A stretch of 50,870 bases of DNA from a virus. Each line of letters starts with the position of its first letter. The first letter of the stretch is position 1. The DNA is taken from positions 1 to 50,870 of IMG/VR virus record IMGVR_UViG_3300031825_000017. One strand, 5' to 3'. Both the position numbers and the translations under genes were made by a program. Under the pieces are notes generated by a model. The model saw nothing but the letters and a program-made list of their open reading frames with translations, ran no database searches and was not told the DNA's origin. Of this stretch, positions 30,978 to 39,636 are shown in pieces.

Positions 30978-31714
30978 GTTTCACGCTAGATCGCAGGCGT
31001 CGTGGCAACCCAGTCAAGACGCGGCCGGCCGAGCGCCGGTATGCCGGCCAACTTCGGAAGATCGCCGAGCATTGCGGCACGGTCATTAACGGCTTTCCGC
31101 CGGGAGATCAGGGCGCAGCGGCAACCATCACCCAACTTCTGGACGCCTACGCGGCAATGCTGCAGCCGTGGGCTGTGCAGACCGCCAGCAACATGCTGAT
31201 GGACGTGGCGCTGCGGGACGAGCGTACGTGGAAGGAATACGCCAAGGACCTGTCCCGCGGGCTGCGCGAGGAGATTCGAAGGACACCCACTGGCGTGGTC
31301 ATGCAGCAGTTGTTGTCCGAACAGGTCGGGCTGATCCAGAGCATCCCCCGGGACGCGGCAGAGCGAGTCCATCGGCTGACGCTGGCCGGCATCGAAGATT
31401 CGACCCGGGCGAGCGAGATCGCCAAGGAAATCATGCGGTCTGGTGAGGTGGCCAAGAGCCGAGCTGTTCTGATCGCCAGGACGGAGGTGTCGCGGACGGC
31501 CTCAACGCTGACGGAAGCACGCGCACTGCATATCGGTTCGCCCGGCTATTTTTGGCGCACATCAGATGACATCGATGTGCGCCACTCTCATCGAGAAATG
31601 GAAGGGAAATTCGTCCGGTGGGACACGCCGCCGACGCTGGATGGCATGACCGGCCATGCCGGGTGCTTTCCGAACTGCCGGTGCTATCCCGAGCCGGTGA
31701 TACCGGATGAATGA
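30974..31714 (+). CDS. Minor head protein, Mu F / SPP1 gp7 family
   Basis: This 246-residue protein acts in head assembly and probably DNA ejection. Conserved sequence: SRAVLIARTEVSRTASTLTE, FWRTSDDIDVRHSHREMEGK and the end HAGCFPNCRCYPEPV with three cysteines. It follows the portal, as in Mu-like head modules. Confidence 0.88.
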   Translation: MSFTLDRRRRGNPVKTRPAERRYAGQLRKIAEHCGTVINGFPPGDQGAAATITQLLDAYAAMLQPWAVQTASNMLMDVALRDERTWKEYAKDLSRGLREEIRRTPTGVVMQQLLSEQVGLIQSIPRDAAERVHRLTLAGIEDSTRASEIAKEIMRSGEVAKSRAVLIARTEVSRTASTLTEARALHIGSPGYFWRTSDDIDVRHSHREMEGKFVRWDTPPTLDGMTGHAGCFPNCRCYPEPVIPDE

Positions 31715-31759
31715 AGCGCCATCGTCAGACTGGCATAGCAAGCTCGATCCCCCAAAAAC

Positions 31760-31782
31760 AGCCCGCCTCGCGCGGGCTTTTT
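31760..31782 (+). terminator. Hairpin with T-run inside the head operon
   Basis: Stem AGCCCGC / GCGGGCT, 5 nt loop, then T at 31778-31782. It lies between the minor head gene and the DUF2213 gene and could attenuate late transcription or set the ratio of the two products. Confidence 0.6.
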
Positions 31783-31794
31783 CATGCCCATTCC

Positions 31795-33150
31795 ATGCGC
31801 CTGTACACCGTAGAGAAGCTTGGCCCCAAGCAGGCCCTGACGCCGGAGGGCTTCCTCGTCTGCTACGACGTTCCGGTCGCGCGCGTCGGCGTGATGGATT
31901 ACCACGAGTTGGAACTGCCGGATCTGGAAGCCAAGGACGGCGTGATCCAGGTCGAGCGGACCGAAGACGTCGTATTCAGCCCTGAAACGATTGCCAGCTT
32001 CGTCGGCAAGCCGGTGACGATCGACCATCCGTTCGAACCCGTCACGCCGTCGAACTGGCTGGCGTTCGCGAAGGGCAACGCCATGAATGTGCGCCGTGGC
32101 GAAGGCGACCAGAGCAACCTGCTGCTGGCTGACCTGTTGATAACGGACAGGGTTGCCATCGACAAGGTGCGCGGAAAGGACCTGACCGAAGTCAGCTGTG
32201 GCTACGACAGCCAATACGAGCAAATCGCGCCTGGGCGGGCGCGGCAGGCGACCGTAGTGGGAAACCACGTGGCGCTTGTGAAGAACGCCCGCTGTGGCCC
32301 CGTCTGCACGATTGGGGACAGTTTCAAGAACCTCTCGGGAGAAAACCCCATGGCAGCAAAGAAAGGCGCCAAGTCCGTTTCGGACTTGCTGCGCAAGATG
32401 TTCATGACCCGCGACTCGGAGGGCTTCGAGAAGGCGCTTTCCGAGGTCAACGACGAAGATCTCGGTGGCGAAGGCAAGGAAATCCACATCCATGTCGGTG
32501 CGCCGGCGGCACCGGGTGCTGGTGTCGCGGACAAGACCAAGGACGCCGACGATCCGGACGAGCTGGCAGCCGGACCGCTGGCCGAGCTGACTGCGGCCGT
32601 AAAGGGCTTGGCCGAGACCGTCACGGGGATCGGTGAGCGCGTCGCCAAGCTGGAGGCTGGCAAGACCGCGGACGCCGACCCGGACGACGATCCGGGCGCG
32701 GACCCCGACGGCGAGACGACCGATGCGGACCCCGACGGCGACCCGGACAAATCCATGACCGCCGACTCGGCCACGTTCCGCGGGGAATTCCAGGACACCA
32801 TGTCGCGCGCCGAGATCCTCGCCCCGGGCATCAAGCTGCCGACCTACGACAAGAAGGCAGCGCCCAAGAAGACGTCCGACTCGCTGTGCGTCTTGCGCCG
32901 GCGTGCGCTGCGTGCCGCGGGCGAGAACGATAACGCCGAGATCGTTCAGTCGCTGATGGCAGGTGCCGATCTCACGAAGATGACCTGCGATGCGGTGAAG
33001 ACCACCTTCGTGGCCGCCTCCGAAGTCATCAAGCAAAAGAACATGCTCGCCGACAAGGCAAAGCATCAGCAGACCCATGACAGCGGTGGCACGAGCTGGG
33101 CGGAAACCCAGAACAAGCGCAACGCCGATTTCTGGGCCAACCGTAAGTAA
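31795..33150 (+). CDS. DUF2213 head protein (protease plus scaffold-like part)
   Basis: This is a 451-residue protein. Residues 1-185 match the DUF2213 region (TPEGFLVCYDVPVARVGVMD, VGKPVTIDHPFEPVTPSNWL, SCGYDSQYE), regarded as a prohead protease domain. After that comes a scaffold-like part with a coiled coil (AELTAAVKGLAETVTGIGER) and an Asp-rich linker (DADPDDDPGADPDGET). An ATG at 31711 would extend it through the hairpin. The ATG at 31795 is preferred because family homology begins there, although no good ribosome binding site precedes it. Confidence 0.75.
   Translation: MRLYTVEKLGPKQALTPEGFLVCYDVPVARVGVMDYHELELPDLEAKDGVIQVERTEDVVFSPETIASFVGKPVTIDHPFEPVTPSNWLAFAKGNAMNVRRGEGDQSNLLLADLLITDRVAIDKVRGKDLTEVSCGYDSQYEQIAPGRARQATVVGNHVALVKNARCGPVCTIGDSFKNLSGENPMAAKKGAKSVSDLLRKMFMTRDSEGFEKALSEVNDEDLGGEGKEIHIHVGAPAAPGAGVADKTKDADDPDELAAGPLAELTAAVKGLAETVTGIGERVAKLEAGKTADADPDDDPGADPDGETTDADPDGDPDKSMTADSATFRGEFQDTMSRAEILAPGIKLPTYDKKAAPKKTSDSLCVLRRRALRAAGENDNAEIVQSLMAGADLTKMTCDAVKTTFVAASEVIKQKNMLADKAKHQQTHDSGGTSWAETQNKRNADFWANRK
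32350..33150 (+). CDS. Nested in-frame scaffold-like product
   Basis: An internal ATG in the same frame, starting MAAKKGAKSVSDLLRKMF, is preceded by GGGAGA at a good distance. It would give a 266-residue protein lacking the protease part. Lambda uses the same plan (C and Nu3) to make scaffold in excess of protease. Translation from here is inferred, not shown. Confidence 0.5.
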   Translation: MAAKKGAKSVSDLLRKMFMTRDSEGFEKALSEVNDEDLGGEGKEIHIHVGAPAAPGAGVADKTKDADDPDELAAGPLAELTAAVKGLAETVTGIGERVAKLEAGKTADADPDDDPGADPDGETTDADPDGDPDKSMTADSATFRGEFQDTMSRAEILAPGIKLPTYDKKAAPKKTSDSLCVLRRRALRAAGENDNAEIVQSLMAGADLTKMTCDAVKTTFVAASEVIKQKNMLADKAKHQQTHDSGGTSWAETQNKRNADFWANRK

Positions 33151-33159
33151 GGAGCCGAC

Positions 33160-33666
33160 ATGCCCGCATTGAACGTCTTCCAATACCGCATGCCGGCGGG
33201 TTTCGCCGGCGACCTGCAGCGCGCCGAGGTGGCCACCATCGAGACGCAGCTGATCGACCCGGCCGCCGCACCGGGCGCCTTCGGGGTGCCCGTGAAGCTG
33301 GTGTCTGGCAAGATCCAGCCGATCAACAATGCCGCCGACACCGCGGCCCTCGTGCAGGGCGTGAACCTGCGTGCTTACCCCATCCAGGGCAATGGGACCG
33401 ACCCGCTCGGCACCTCGACCCCGCCGGCGTCCGGCGTCGTGGACATCCTCAAGCGCGGCTACGTCATGGTCTCGCTGGGCGGAACGGCCGATGCCACCAA
33501 GGGCGGTACCGTCTACGTGCGCGTCGCCGGCGCGGCGGCGGGCAAGCCGCTGGGTGGCTTCGAGGCCGCCGCGGACAGCACCAATACCGTGGCGATGCCC
33601 GGCAACTGGTACTTCACCGGTCCGAAGGACGCATACGGCGTGGTCGAGCTGGCCGTCAACATCTAA
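33160..33666 (+). CDS. Head decoration / cement protein
   Basis: This is a 168-residue beta-rich protein with no signal peptide (FQYRMPAGFAGDLQRAEVAT, VYVRVAGAAAGKPLGGFEAA). The composition, size and place directly before the major capsid gene suit a structural cement protein of the DUF2190-like kind. The stop is followed by a hairpin. Confidence 0.7.
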   Translation: MPALNVFQYRMPAGFAGDLQRAEVATIETQLIDPAAAPGAFGVPVKLVSGKIQPINNAADTAALVQGVNLRAYPIQGNGTDPLGTSTPPASGVVDILKRGYVMVSLGGTADATKGGTVYVRVAGAAAGKPLGGFEAAADSTNTVAMPGNWYFTGPKDAYGVVELAVNI

Positions 33667-33687
33667 CCTGGCGCCCACTGCGCAAAC

Positions 33688-33707
33688 AGCCCCGCTTCGG
33701 CGGGGCT
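33688..33707 (+). other. Stable UUCG hairpin before the major capsid gene
   Basis: Perfect 8 bp stem AGCCCCGC / GCGGGGCT closed by TTCG, an extra-stable tetraloop. No T-run follows (TTCC), so it is more likely to protect or process mRNA than to terminate it. Confidence 0.7.
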
Positions 33708-33729
33708 TCCCATTTCAGGAGCCATCCAA

Positions 33730-34797
33730 ATGGATATGTCCGTTCAGAAGCACCTCCATCGCCGGGCCGTGGCCGCCGCATCGCAGCACCTGGTGCGCCA
33801 CTTCACCCGCGATCAGCAATTCACCTACGACCAGGCCACCGTCGATTCGACCGGCGCCTTCCTGGTCGGCCAACTCGAGCGCCTGGACCAAACGCTCAAT
33901 GAGCCGCTGGTCGAGTACACCTGGTCGCGTGACATCGATCTGCGCACCGACGTGTCGGCTGCCGATGAAATCGCGTCGTTCACGAACTCCACCTTCGCAT
34001 CGTCGGGCGGCATCACCCCGGGCGGCCTCAACTGGATCAGCAACGAGGGCAATGCCATCGCTGGTCCGTCCGTGGACATCGGCAAGACCGGCCAGCCCAT
34101 GCGCCTCTGGGGTAGCGAGGTCAAGTACACGGTACCCGAACTGGTGAAGTCCCAGAAGCTGGGCCTGCCCATCGACGCGCAGAAGGTCGAGGGGATGAAC
34201 CTCAAGCGCAACATGGACATCGACCAGATCGTCTACATCGGCGATCCGGCGCTGTCGTTCACAGGTCTGGTCAACTCGTCTTCCGCAGTCGGCAGCGTCA
34301 GCAACGTGCCCAATGGCACTGCCGGCACGCCGCAGTGGACCACCAAGACGCCGAACGAGATCCTGAAGGACGTCAACGATCTGTTTACCGCTGCCTGGGC
34401 CGCCTCCGGCTGGAAGGTGATGCCGAATCGCCTGATGCTGCCGCCGGCGCAGTATGGCTACCTGGCCGCCACGATCGTCAGCTCGGCCGGCAATCAGTCG
34501 ATTCTGACCTACCTGCTGGAAAACAACATCAGCACCCGCAGCGGCACCAAGCTGGAAATCCTGCCGCTGAAGTGGCTGATCGGCATGGGCGCCGGCGGCA
34601 CGCAAGGCCAGCTCGGCACGGTCGATCGCATGGTCGCGTACAACAAGGACAAGAAGTATGTCCAGTACCCGATGACCGAGCTGCAGCGCACGCCGCTGGA
34701 ATACCGTTCGCTCTTCCAGATCTGCACTTATTGGTCCCGTCTGGGCCAGGTCGAATTCCGCTACGGCGTCACGCTGGCCTATCGCGACGGCCTGTAA
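33730..34797 (+). CDS. Major capsid protein, DUF2184 family
   Basis: This is the 355-residue main shell protein. Family landmarks include NEPLVEYTWSRDIDLRTDVS, NWISNEGNAIAGPSVDIGKT, ELVKSQKLGLPIDAQKVEGM, and the C-terminal MTELQRTPLEYRSLFQICTY with QVEFRYGVTLAYRDGL. It has no obvious removable N-terminal delta domain, consistent with a separate scaffold. AGGAG lies before the ATG. Confidence 0.92.
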   Translation: MDMSVQKHLHRRAVAAASQHLVRHFTRDQQFTYDQATVDSTGAFLVGQLERLDQTLNEPLVEYTWSRDIDLRTDVSAADEIASFTNSTFASSGGITPGGLNWISNEGNAIAGPSVDIGKTGQPMRLWGSEVKYTVPELVKSQKLGLPIDAQKVEGMNLKRNMDIDQIVYIGDPALSFTGLVNSSSAVGSVSNVPNGTAGTPQWTTKTPNEILKDVNDLFTAAWAASGWKVMPNRLMLPPAQYGYLAATIVSSAGNQSILTYLLENNISTRSGTKLEILPLKWLIGMGAGGTQGQLGTVDRMVAYNKDKKYVQYPMTELQRTPLEYRSLFQICTYWSRLGQVEFRYGVTLAYRDGL

Positions 34798-34812
34798 GCG
34801 AGGAGGGGCAGG

Positions 34813-35010
34813 ATGGCAATGCTCAACATCATCGAGCCCTTCACCATCACCCTGGAAAACGGCAGCCCTCGCGAGTTTGCTGCCGGCATCCAGGAGGTGC
34901 CAGATGAATTGGCATCGCACTGGTATGTGAAGGTGCATTGTGCCGAAGTACCTGCTGAAGAAAGCGCTGAATCGGTAAAGTCCAGTCAGCGCAAGCTACA
35001 GCAGAAGTGA
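34813..35010 (+). CDS. STY1053-family phage protein
   Basis: This is a 65-residue protein beginning MAMLNIIEPFTITLENGSPR, with IQEVPDELASHWYVKVH. It matches the STY1053 family of unknown role, found between capsid and connector genes. A GGAGGGG site precedes it. Confidence 0.75.
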   Translation: MAMLNIIEPFTITLENGSPREFAAGIQEVPDELASHWYVKVHCAEVPAEESAESVKSSQRKLQQK

Positions 35011-35016
35011 GGGGGT

Positions 35017-35040
35017 ATGATGCCTCGCATGGGGCATCAT
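35017..35040 (+). other. Inverted repeat between head genes
   Basis: ATGATGCC / GGCATCAT with an 8 nt loop. It ends just before the start of the DUF4054 gene and lacks a T-run. It could occlude that gene's translation start region or separate transcripts. Confidence 0.5.
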
Positions 35041-35050
35041 CCTTCAGCCT

Positions 35051-35434
35051 ATGACACCGAACGACTTCCGAACCAATTTTCCCGAGTTCGCTGACACGGC
35101 GCAGTACCCGGACGCATCTGTCTCGTTCTGGCTGACGGTTGCCGTCCAACTCGTGAACGCTGAACGTTGGGGCCCGCTGACGGACCTTGGCCAGGCGCTT
35201 GTCACCGCGCATCACCTAGTGATCGGCGCTCACGACCAACAAGCGGTCGCCATTGGCGGTGTGCCGGGGAAAATGACCGGTCCGCAATCTTCGAAAACGG
35301 TTGATAAGGTCAGCGGCAGCTACGACACGGGAGCGGCTACGCTCGACAATGGCGGCATCTGGAATCTCACCTCCTATGGGGTGCGGTATCTCACTCTCGC
35401 ACGATCCATAGGCGCCGGGCCGATGCAGTTCTAG
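35051..35434 (+). CDS. DUF4054 head-tail connector protein
   Basis: This is a 127-residue protein: MTPNDFRTNFPEFADTAQYP, WLTVAVQLVNAERWG, ALVTAHHLVIGA and SYGVRYLTLARSIGAGPMQF are the family pattern. It is expected to sit under the portal as an adaptor. No unusual features. Confidence 0.85.
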   Translation: MTPNDFRTNFPEFADTAQYPDASVSFWLTVAVQLVNAERWGPLTDLGQALVTAHHLVIGAHDQQAVAIGGVPGKMTGPQSSKTVDKVSGSYDTGAATLDNGGIWNLTSYGVRYLTLARSIGAGPMQF

Positions 35435-35459
35435 CCGGTACACCCATCCGGAGGTCCCC

Positions 35460-35948
35460 ATGGGCAACTCTTTCACGAAAATTGATCGATTGAAGGAAGT
35501 TATTCAGTCGATCAATGGACTCGTTCAGAAGCAGGTACTGGTTGGTGTGCCAGATAGCACCGCCGGGAACCGTGAGGATGGCCAGCCCATCAGCAACGCC
35601 GAGATCGGCTACCTGATGGAGTACGGCTCTCCCGCCAACAACATTCCCGAGCGGCCGCACTTGGTGCCAGGGGTTAGGGATGCAGAGCCGAAATACCTGC
35701 CGCATCTGCGCAAGAGCGCTGAGGCGGCGCTGGATGGTGATCTGGAGATGGCGCAACGCGGCATGGCATCAGCCGGCCTGCAGGCCCAGAACGCCGTGCG
35801 AGCCAAGGTCAATAGCAACATACAGCCCAAACTGGCTGATTCCACGTTGGCTGCGCGCCGACGTCGCGGCGTCACGCGGACCAATACGCTGGTCGATACT
35901 GGCCAGTATCGGAATTCCATCATCTATGTGATACGCAAGAAGGGGTAG
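35460..35948 (+). CDS. Head-tail joining / tail completion-like protein
   Basis: This is a 162-residue protein with QVLVGVPDST, ISNAEIGYLMEYGSPANNIP, ERPHLVPGVRDAE and LADSTLAARRRRGV. This pattern is shared with HK97 gp10 / Mu gpG-like tail completion proteins. It is expected at the neck of the virion. Confidence 0.8.
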   Translation: MGNSFTKIDRLKEVIQSINGLVQKQVLVGVPDSTAGNREDGQPISNAEIGYLMEYGSPANNIPERPHLVPGVRDAEPKYLPHLRKSAEAALDGDLEMAQRGMASAGLQAQNAVRAKVNSNIQPKLADSTLAARRRRGVTRTNTLVDTGQYRNSIIYVIRKKG

Positions 35949-35951
35949 CCC

Positions 35952-36323
35952 ATGGCTTGGCTAGACGTCACAGATGTGCTGACCGACCCCGACTTCATGG
36001 ACGCAGGCCTGACCTGCAACCGTATGGTTCAGACCGTAGGCGAAAACGGGCGCGCCGTGAACACCCCGAGCGCCATCCCCTTCGCCGCGGTCGTGACCAG
36101 TGACAAGGGGGACATCTTGCACCGCAACGAGGATGGGTCTCGCATCCTGGGCTCGATCACGTTGCACACGCCTTTCCGGCTTCTCGATGGTGCGCCGGGT
36201 CAGGATGCCGACGAGATCGTCTGGCAGGGCCGTACCTACACGGTGGTGAGCGTCAACGACTACAGCCACTTCGGACGCGGCTTCGTGGCGGCTACCTGTG
36301 ACCTGAAGCCGCTTTCTGGATGA
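35952..36323 (+). CDS. Phage neck / head closure-like protein
   Basis: This is a 123-residue beta-rich protein (VVTSDKGDILHRNEDGSRIL, GSITLHTPFRLLDG, EIVWQGRTYTVVSVNDYSHF). The latter part resembles head-tail stopper proteins. It starts 4 bp after the preceding gene. Role inferred from position. Confidence 0.65.
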   Translation: MAWLDVTDVLTDPDFMDAGLTCNRMVQTVGENGRAVNTPSAIPFAAVVTSDKGDILHRNEDGSRILGSITLHTPFRLLDGAPGQDADEIVWQGRTYTVVSVNDYSHFGRGFVAATCDLKPLSG

Positions 36324-36327
36324 CCAC

Positions 36328-36990
36328 ATGAACGACAGTTCAACCGGAGGCTACCTAGCGCCATCCGTCGCGGCGCCGCCGGCCGAGGACGATGCGCTTG
36401 ACGATCTGCTGCAGATGATGGTGTGCGGCATCACTGGACTCGACGGCAGCCTGGTGCGCCCGCGCTGGCAGCCGACTGTTCCGAAACAGCCGGAACCCAG
36501 CGTGAACTGGTGTGCGCTCGGCGTCTCCGTACAGACGAACGACGCCGGCCCAGCCATTCGGCATGAAGGGTCGTTCCTCGACAACGTGATCGTCGAAGGC
36601 GGGACGGAGGTTGTCATGGACAGTGGCCCGGTCCTGTTCAGTGATGGCGATGGCCGGGACACCTACATCCGACACCAGGACATCGAGTTGCTGTGTTCGT
36701 TCTACGGGCCCAGTGCCAAGGGTTATGTCCAACGGTTGGCGGATGGCATGAGCATTCCGCAGAATCACGAGCAACTCGGCCAAGACGACATGGCGTTCGT
36801 CAGCGCGAGCGAGATCCGCGCTGCGTCCGACCTGGTCAACCAGCAGTGGGTGCGGCGCTACGACATGACGATTTACCTGCGCCGCAAGATCAGCCGCACG
36901 TATCCTGTGCTGAATTTGCGTTCAGCACAGGCATCCACCACAACGGACAGTTCGCCGCCAATCGGCGGCACTGTCGATGCCAGCCCTTGA
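36328..36990 (+). CDS. Phage neck terminator-like protein (gp12/LIC_12616 type)
   Basis: This is a 220-residue protein: PVLFSDGDGRDTYIRHQDIE, LLCSFYGPSAKGYVQRLADG, ASDLVNQQWVRRYDMTIYLR. The motifs fit the family described as neck terminator or tail terminator in contractile phages of this type. It ends just before a strong terminator and the sheath gene. Confidence 0.75.
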   Translation: MNDSSTGGYLAPSVAAPPAEDDALDDLLQMMVCGITGLDGSLVRPRWQPTVPKQPEPSVNWCALGVSVQTNDAGPAIRHEGSFLDNVIVEGGTEVVMDSGPVLFSDGDGRDTYIRHQDIELLCSFYGPSAKGYVQRLADGMSIPQNHEQLGQDDMAFVSASEIRAASDLVNQQWVRRYDMTIYLRRKISRTYPVLNLRSAQASTTTDSSPPIGGTVDASP

Positions 36991-37014
36991 GCCGGCACGA
37001 ATGACCACCCAGAG

Positions 37015-37038
37015 GCCCCGCCACGTGCGGGGCTTTTT
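37015..37038 (+). terminator. Rho-independent terminator before the tail sheath gene
   Basis: Stem GCCCCGC / GCGGGGC, 5 nt loop, then TTTTT at 37034-37038. It divides head and tail transcription units, so a tail promoter or antitermination must operate. Confidence 0.85.
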
Positions 37039-37058
37039 CATATCGACGAGGGATGACC

Positions 37059-38534
37059 ATGTCCAACGGACTGCCGGTATCGCGGCTGATCAACGTCACC
37101 ATCAATATGTCGCCGCTGGCGGCGCAAGGTGCCAACCTGAATACTGCGCTGCTGCTCGGCGCATCGACCGTCATCGATACCAACGAGCGCATGCGGTCAT
37201 ACGGCCTGATCGACGACGTCGCTGGCGACTTTGGCACGTCGGCACCCGAGTACCTTGCTGCGCTACTGTATTTTCAGCAAACGCCTCAGCCTTCGCAGCT
37301 CTACATCGGCCGCTGGGCGAAGACGGCGACGGCTGGCCTGGTGCGTGGCGCGGTGCTGTCGGCTGCCCAGAAGGACATCACGGCCTGGAAAGCGGTGACT
37401 GCCGGCGGCTTCAAGATCACGGTGGACGCCACGCTCAAGACGCTGTCCGGGCTGGATTTCTCCAGCGTGACGAACCTTAACGGCGTGGCCAGCATCATTC
37501 AGACGGCGTTGGCCGGCGCGACTTGCGTGTGGAACGGCTCACAGTTCGTCGTGTCGTCTCCGACCACGGGCGCCTCGTCGAAGGTCAGCTATGCGACGGC
37601 GCCAGCCAGTGGGACCGATATCTCGGCGATGCTTGGCCTCACGAGCGGCCTGGCGTCGGTGCCGGTGGACGGCATTGTGGCTGAGGCGCCCGATGCATGT
37701 GTGGCGCTGTTCCTGGATCGCTTCGCAAACAAGTTCCTCGGCCTTCAGTTCGCCGATACCGGCGTCACCGACGACCAGCACGCGGCCGTGGCTGCGCTGA
37801 TCGAGGCGGATCAGCGTCATCTGTACGGGATCACGACGCAGGCGCCTCAGGTCCTGGACCCAACCAGCACGAGCGATATCGCCAGTCGGCTGAAAGCGCT
37901 TGGCTACAAGTATTCGTTCGTGCAATTTTCGAGCAGTAGCCCGTACGCCGCGGCGTCGCTGTTCGGTCGGTTGCTGACCACGAACTTCGATGCCAACAAC
38001 ACCACGATCACCCTGATGTACAAGCAGGAACCCGGGATCGGGCCGGATGAACTGACGAGCACCCAGGCCAACACGCTGCAAGACAAGCGCTGCAACGTGT
38101 TCGTCGAGTACGACAACGACACGGCCATCGTGCAGTATGGTGCGACGCCGAGCGGCATCTTCATCGACTCGATTTACAACGCGATCTGGTTCCGGAATCG
38201 CATCCAGACAGACGTCTACAACCTGCTGTACCAGAGCCCGACGAAGATCCCGCAGACCGACGCCGGCAACGCGTTGATCGCAACGGCCATCGAGGGGGCC
38301 TGCGAGGCAGCGGTGAACAACGGCTACCTGGCGCCGGGTGTCTGGAACTCGGGCGGCTTCGGCGCGCTGAAGCAGGGCGACACGCTGGCCAAGGGCTACT
38401 ACGTCTACACGCCGCCGATCTCGCAGCAGTCGCAGGCCGATCGCGAGGCGCGCAAGTCGGTGCCGTTCCAGGTGGCGGCAAAGGAGGCTGGCGCCATCCA
38501 CTCTGTCGACATCATCGTTAACGTGAACCGGTAA
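37059..38534 (+). CDS. Tail sheath-like protein, DUF3383 family
   Basis: This 491-residue protein forms the contractile sheath; its presence marks the phage as a myovirus. Landmarks: [52 protein letters not shown]-like segment, [40 protein letters not shown] and [20 protein letters not shown]. The second in-frame ATG (37059) is preferred since GAGGG lies at the proper distance. Confidence 0.88.
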   Translation: MSNGLPVSRLINVTINMSPLAAQGANLNTALLLGASTVIDTNERMRSYGLIDDVAGDFGTSAPEYLAALLYFQQTPQPSQLYIGRWAKTATAGLVRGAVLSAAQKDITAWKAVTAGGFKITVDATLKTLSGLDFSSVTNLNGVASIIQTALAGATCVWNGSQFVVSSPTTGASSKVSYATAPASGTDISAMLGLTSGLASVPVDGIVAEAPDACVALFLDRFANKFLGLQFADTGVTDDQHAAVAALIEADQRHLYGITTQAPQVLDPTSTSDIASRLKALGYKYSFVQFSSSSPYAAASLFGRLLTTNFDANNTTITLMYKQEPGIGPDELTSTQANTLQDKRCNVFVEYDNDTAIVQYGATPSGIFIDSIYNAIWFRNRIQTDVYNLLYQSPTKIPQTDAGNALIATAIEGACEAAVNNGYLAPGVWNSGGFGALKQGDTLAKGYYVYTPPISQQSQADREARKSVPFQVAAKEAGAIHSVDIIVNVNR

Positions 38535-38549
38535 TCGGAGCGGAACAAC

Positions 38550-38990
38550 ATGAGCACGTATTCCTTTATGGACGTTCAGGCGTCCATCGTTGGCCCTGGT
38601 GGCGCATTTTCTCTGGGCTATGGCGAGGCCGCTGCCGAAGAAGGCATCACCATTGCTACGGGCGCCGACAAGAACACCATGACTATCGGCGCGGACGGCG
38701 AGGGCATGCACAGCCTCCATGCGGACAAGTCCGGCCAGGTGACGTTACGGTACCTGAAGACGGCGCCGGTCAATGCGCTGCTGCAGGCGCTGTACGACGC
38801 CCAGACGCTCGATAGTCGGCTGCACGGGAAGAACCTGATCACGGTCACGCAGTCAGCGAGCGGTGATGTCACCGCGGCGCGCAGCTGCGCTTTCAAGAAA
38901 AAGCCAGATCTGAGGTACGCCAAGGATGGCGATATCGTGGAGTGGGTCTTCGACGCGATCAAGATCGACACCATCCTGGGCACCTACTAA
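38550..38990 (+). CDS. Tail tube-like protein, DUF3277 family
   Basis: This is a 146-residue protein of the DUF3277 family (YSFMDVQASIVGPGGAFSLG, GADKNTMTIGADGEGMHSLH, SGQVTLRYLKTAPVN). It follows the sheath gene, where the inner tube gene belongs. Confidence 0.87.
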   Translation: MSTYSFMDVQASIVGPGGAFSLGYGEAAAEEGITIATGADKNTMTIGADGEGMHSLHADKSGQVTLRYLKTAPVNALLQALYDAQTLDSRLHGKNLITVTQSASGDVTAARSCAFKKKPDLRYAKDGDIVEWVFDAIKIDTILGTY

Positions 38991-38992
38991 CC

Positions 38993-39451
38993 ATGGCACT
39001 CGAAATCGAACTGAACGGCAACCGCTATTCGATCGGCCGCCTGAGCGCGATGCAGCAGTTCCACGTGTCGCGCCGGATTGCCCCGATCATCCCGACGCTG
39101 ATCCCGGTATTCATGCGCATGCGCGAGAAAGGTATCGAGGGTTCGGGGTTGGCCGACCTGGATGGCCTCGCAGCAGCACTGCAGCCCCTGGCCGATGGCC
39201 TGGCAGCGCTCAAGGACGAGGATGCCGAGTATGTGCTCGGAACCTGCATGTCAGCAGTGCAGCGCCAGCAAGAAACCGGATGGGCCCGTGTCTGGGCACT
39301 CGAGCAGAAACGCGCGATGTTTCAGGACATCGGCATCGAGACCATGCTTCCGCTGGCTGTCCGTGTCATCACAGAGAACCTCGGCCCTTTTATCAGCGGG
39401 CTGCTTACCGGCCAAGCGAGCAGCCCGGCACCGGCAGCACCAGTTGGCTGA
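38993..39451 (+). CDS. Tail assembly chaperone, short form (gpG-like)
   Basis: This is a 152-residue protein (MALEIELNGNRYSIGRLSAM, RRIAPIIPTLIPVFMRMREK, VQRQQETGWARVWALEQKRA). It precedes the tape measure gene and contains near its end a -1 frameshift signal, giving a longer product in the next frame. This is the gpG/gpGT layout of lambda. The short form ends in an Ala/Pro tail (SSPAPAAPVG). Confidence 0.85.
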   Translation: MALEIELNGNRYSIGRLSAMQQFHVSRRIAPIIPTLIPVFMRMREKGIEGSGLADLDGLAAALQPLADGLAALKDEDAEYVLGTCMSAVQRQQETGWARVWALEQKRAMFQDIGIETMLPLAVRVITENLGPFISGLLTGQASSPAPAAPVG

Positions 39452-39636
39452 AATCGCTGCCCGGCGGCGAGGACTGGCTGATGGCGCCCGTGTTGGAGGG
39501 GATGTGCAAGTTCGAGTCATTGAAGGACGGCACCATCGGGTTGGAAGACATTGCCTTGATGCACGACGCACTGGCCGTCAGGGCCGACAACCAGGCCGAA
39601 GCACGCCGCAGGATGGAAGAAAAGCATGGCCAATAG
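38993..39636 (+). CDS. Tail assembly chaperone, long frameshift product (gpGT-like)
   Basis: After the heptamer at 39385-39391, ribosomes slipping by -1 continue as PFYQRAAYRPSEQPGTGSTS and then WLKSLPGGEDWLMAPVLEGM, CKFESLKDGTIGLEDIALMH, ending MEEKHGQ. That second-frame stretch is clearly protein-like, conserved in style with related phages, and has no start of its own. Annotated as a join of 38993-39390 and 39390-39636. It overlaps the tape measure start. Confidence 0.8.
39385..39427 (+). promoter_or_regulatory. -1 ribosomal frameshift element
   Basis: The slippery heptamer C CCT TTT (39385-39391) is in the right frame for X XXY YYZ slippage. After a 5 nt spacer comes a 9 bp stem, CGGGCTGCT (39397-39405) with AGCAGCCCG (39419-39427), around a 13 nt loop. 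The -1 frame is open into the downstream chaperone domain. Confidence 0.85.

Noticed and set aside
31684-33678. Open reading frame of 664 codons on the minus strand
   Set aside because: Antisense to the DUF2213 and decoration genes. Its composition is the reverse image of their codon bias and no motif is recognisable.
33688-33707. Hairpin considered as a terminator before the major capsid gene
   Set aside because: There is no T-run after the stem, and terminating just before the most abundant structural gene would be unlikely without a new promoter, which I do not see.
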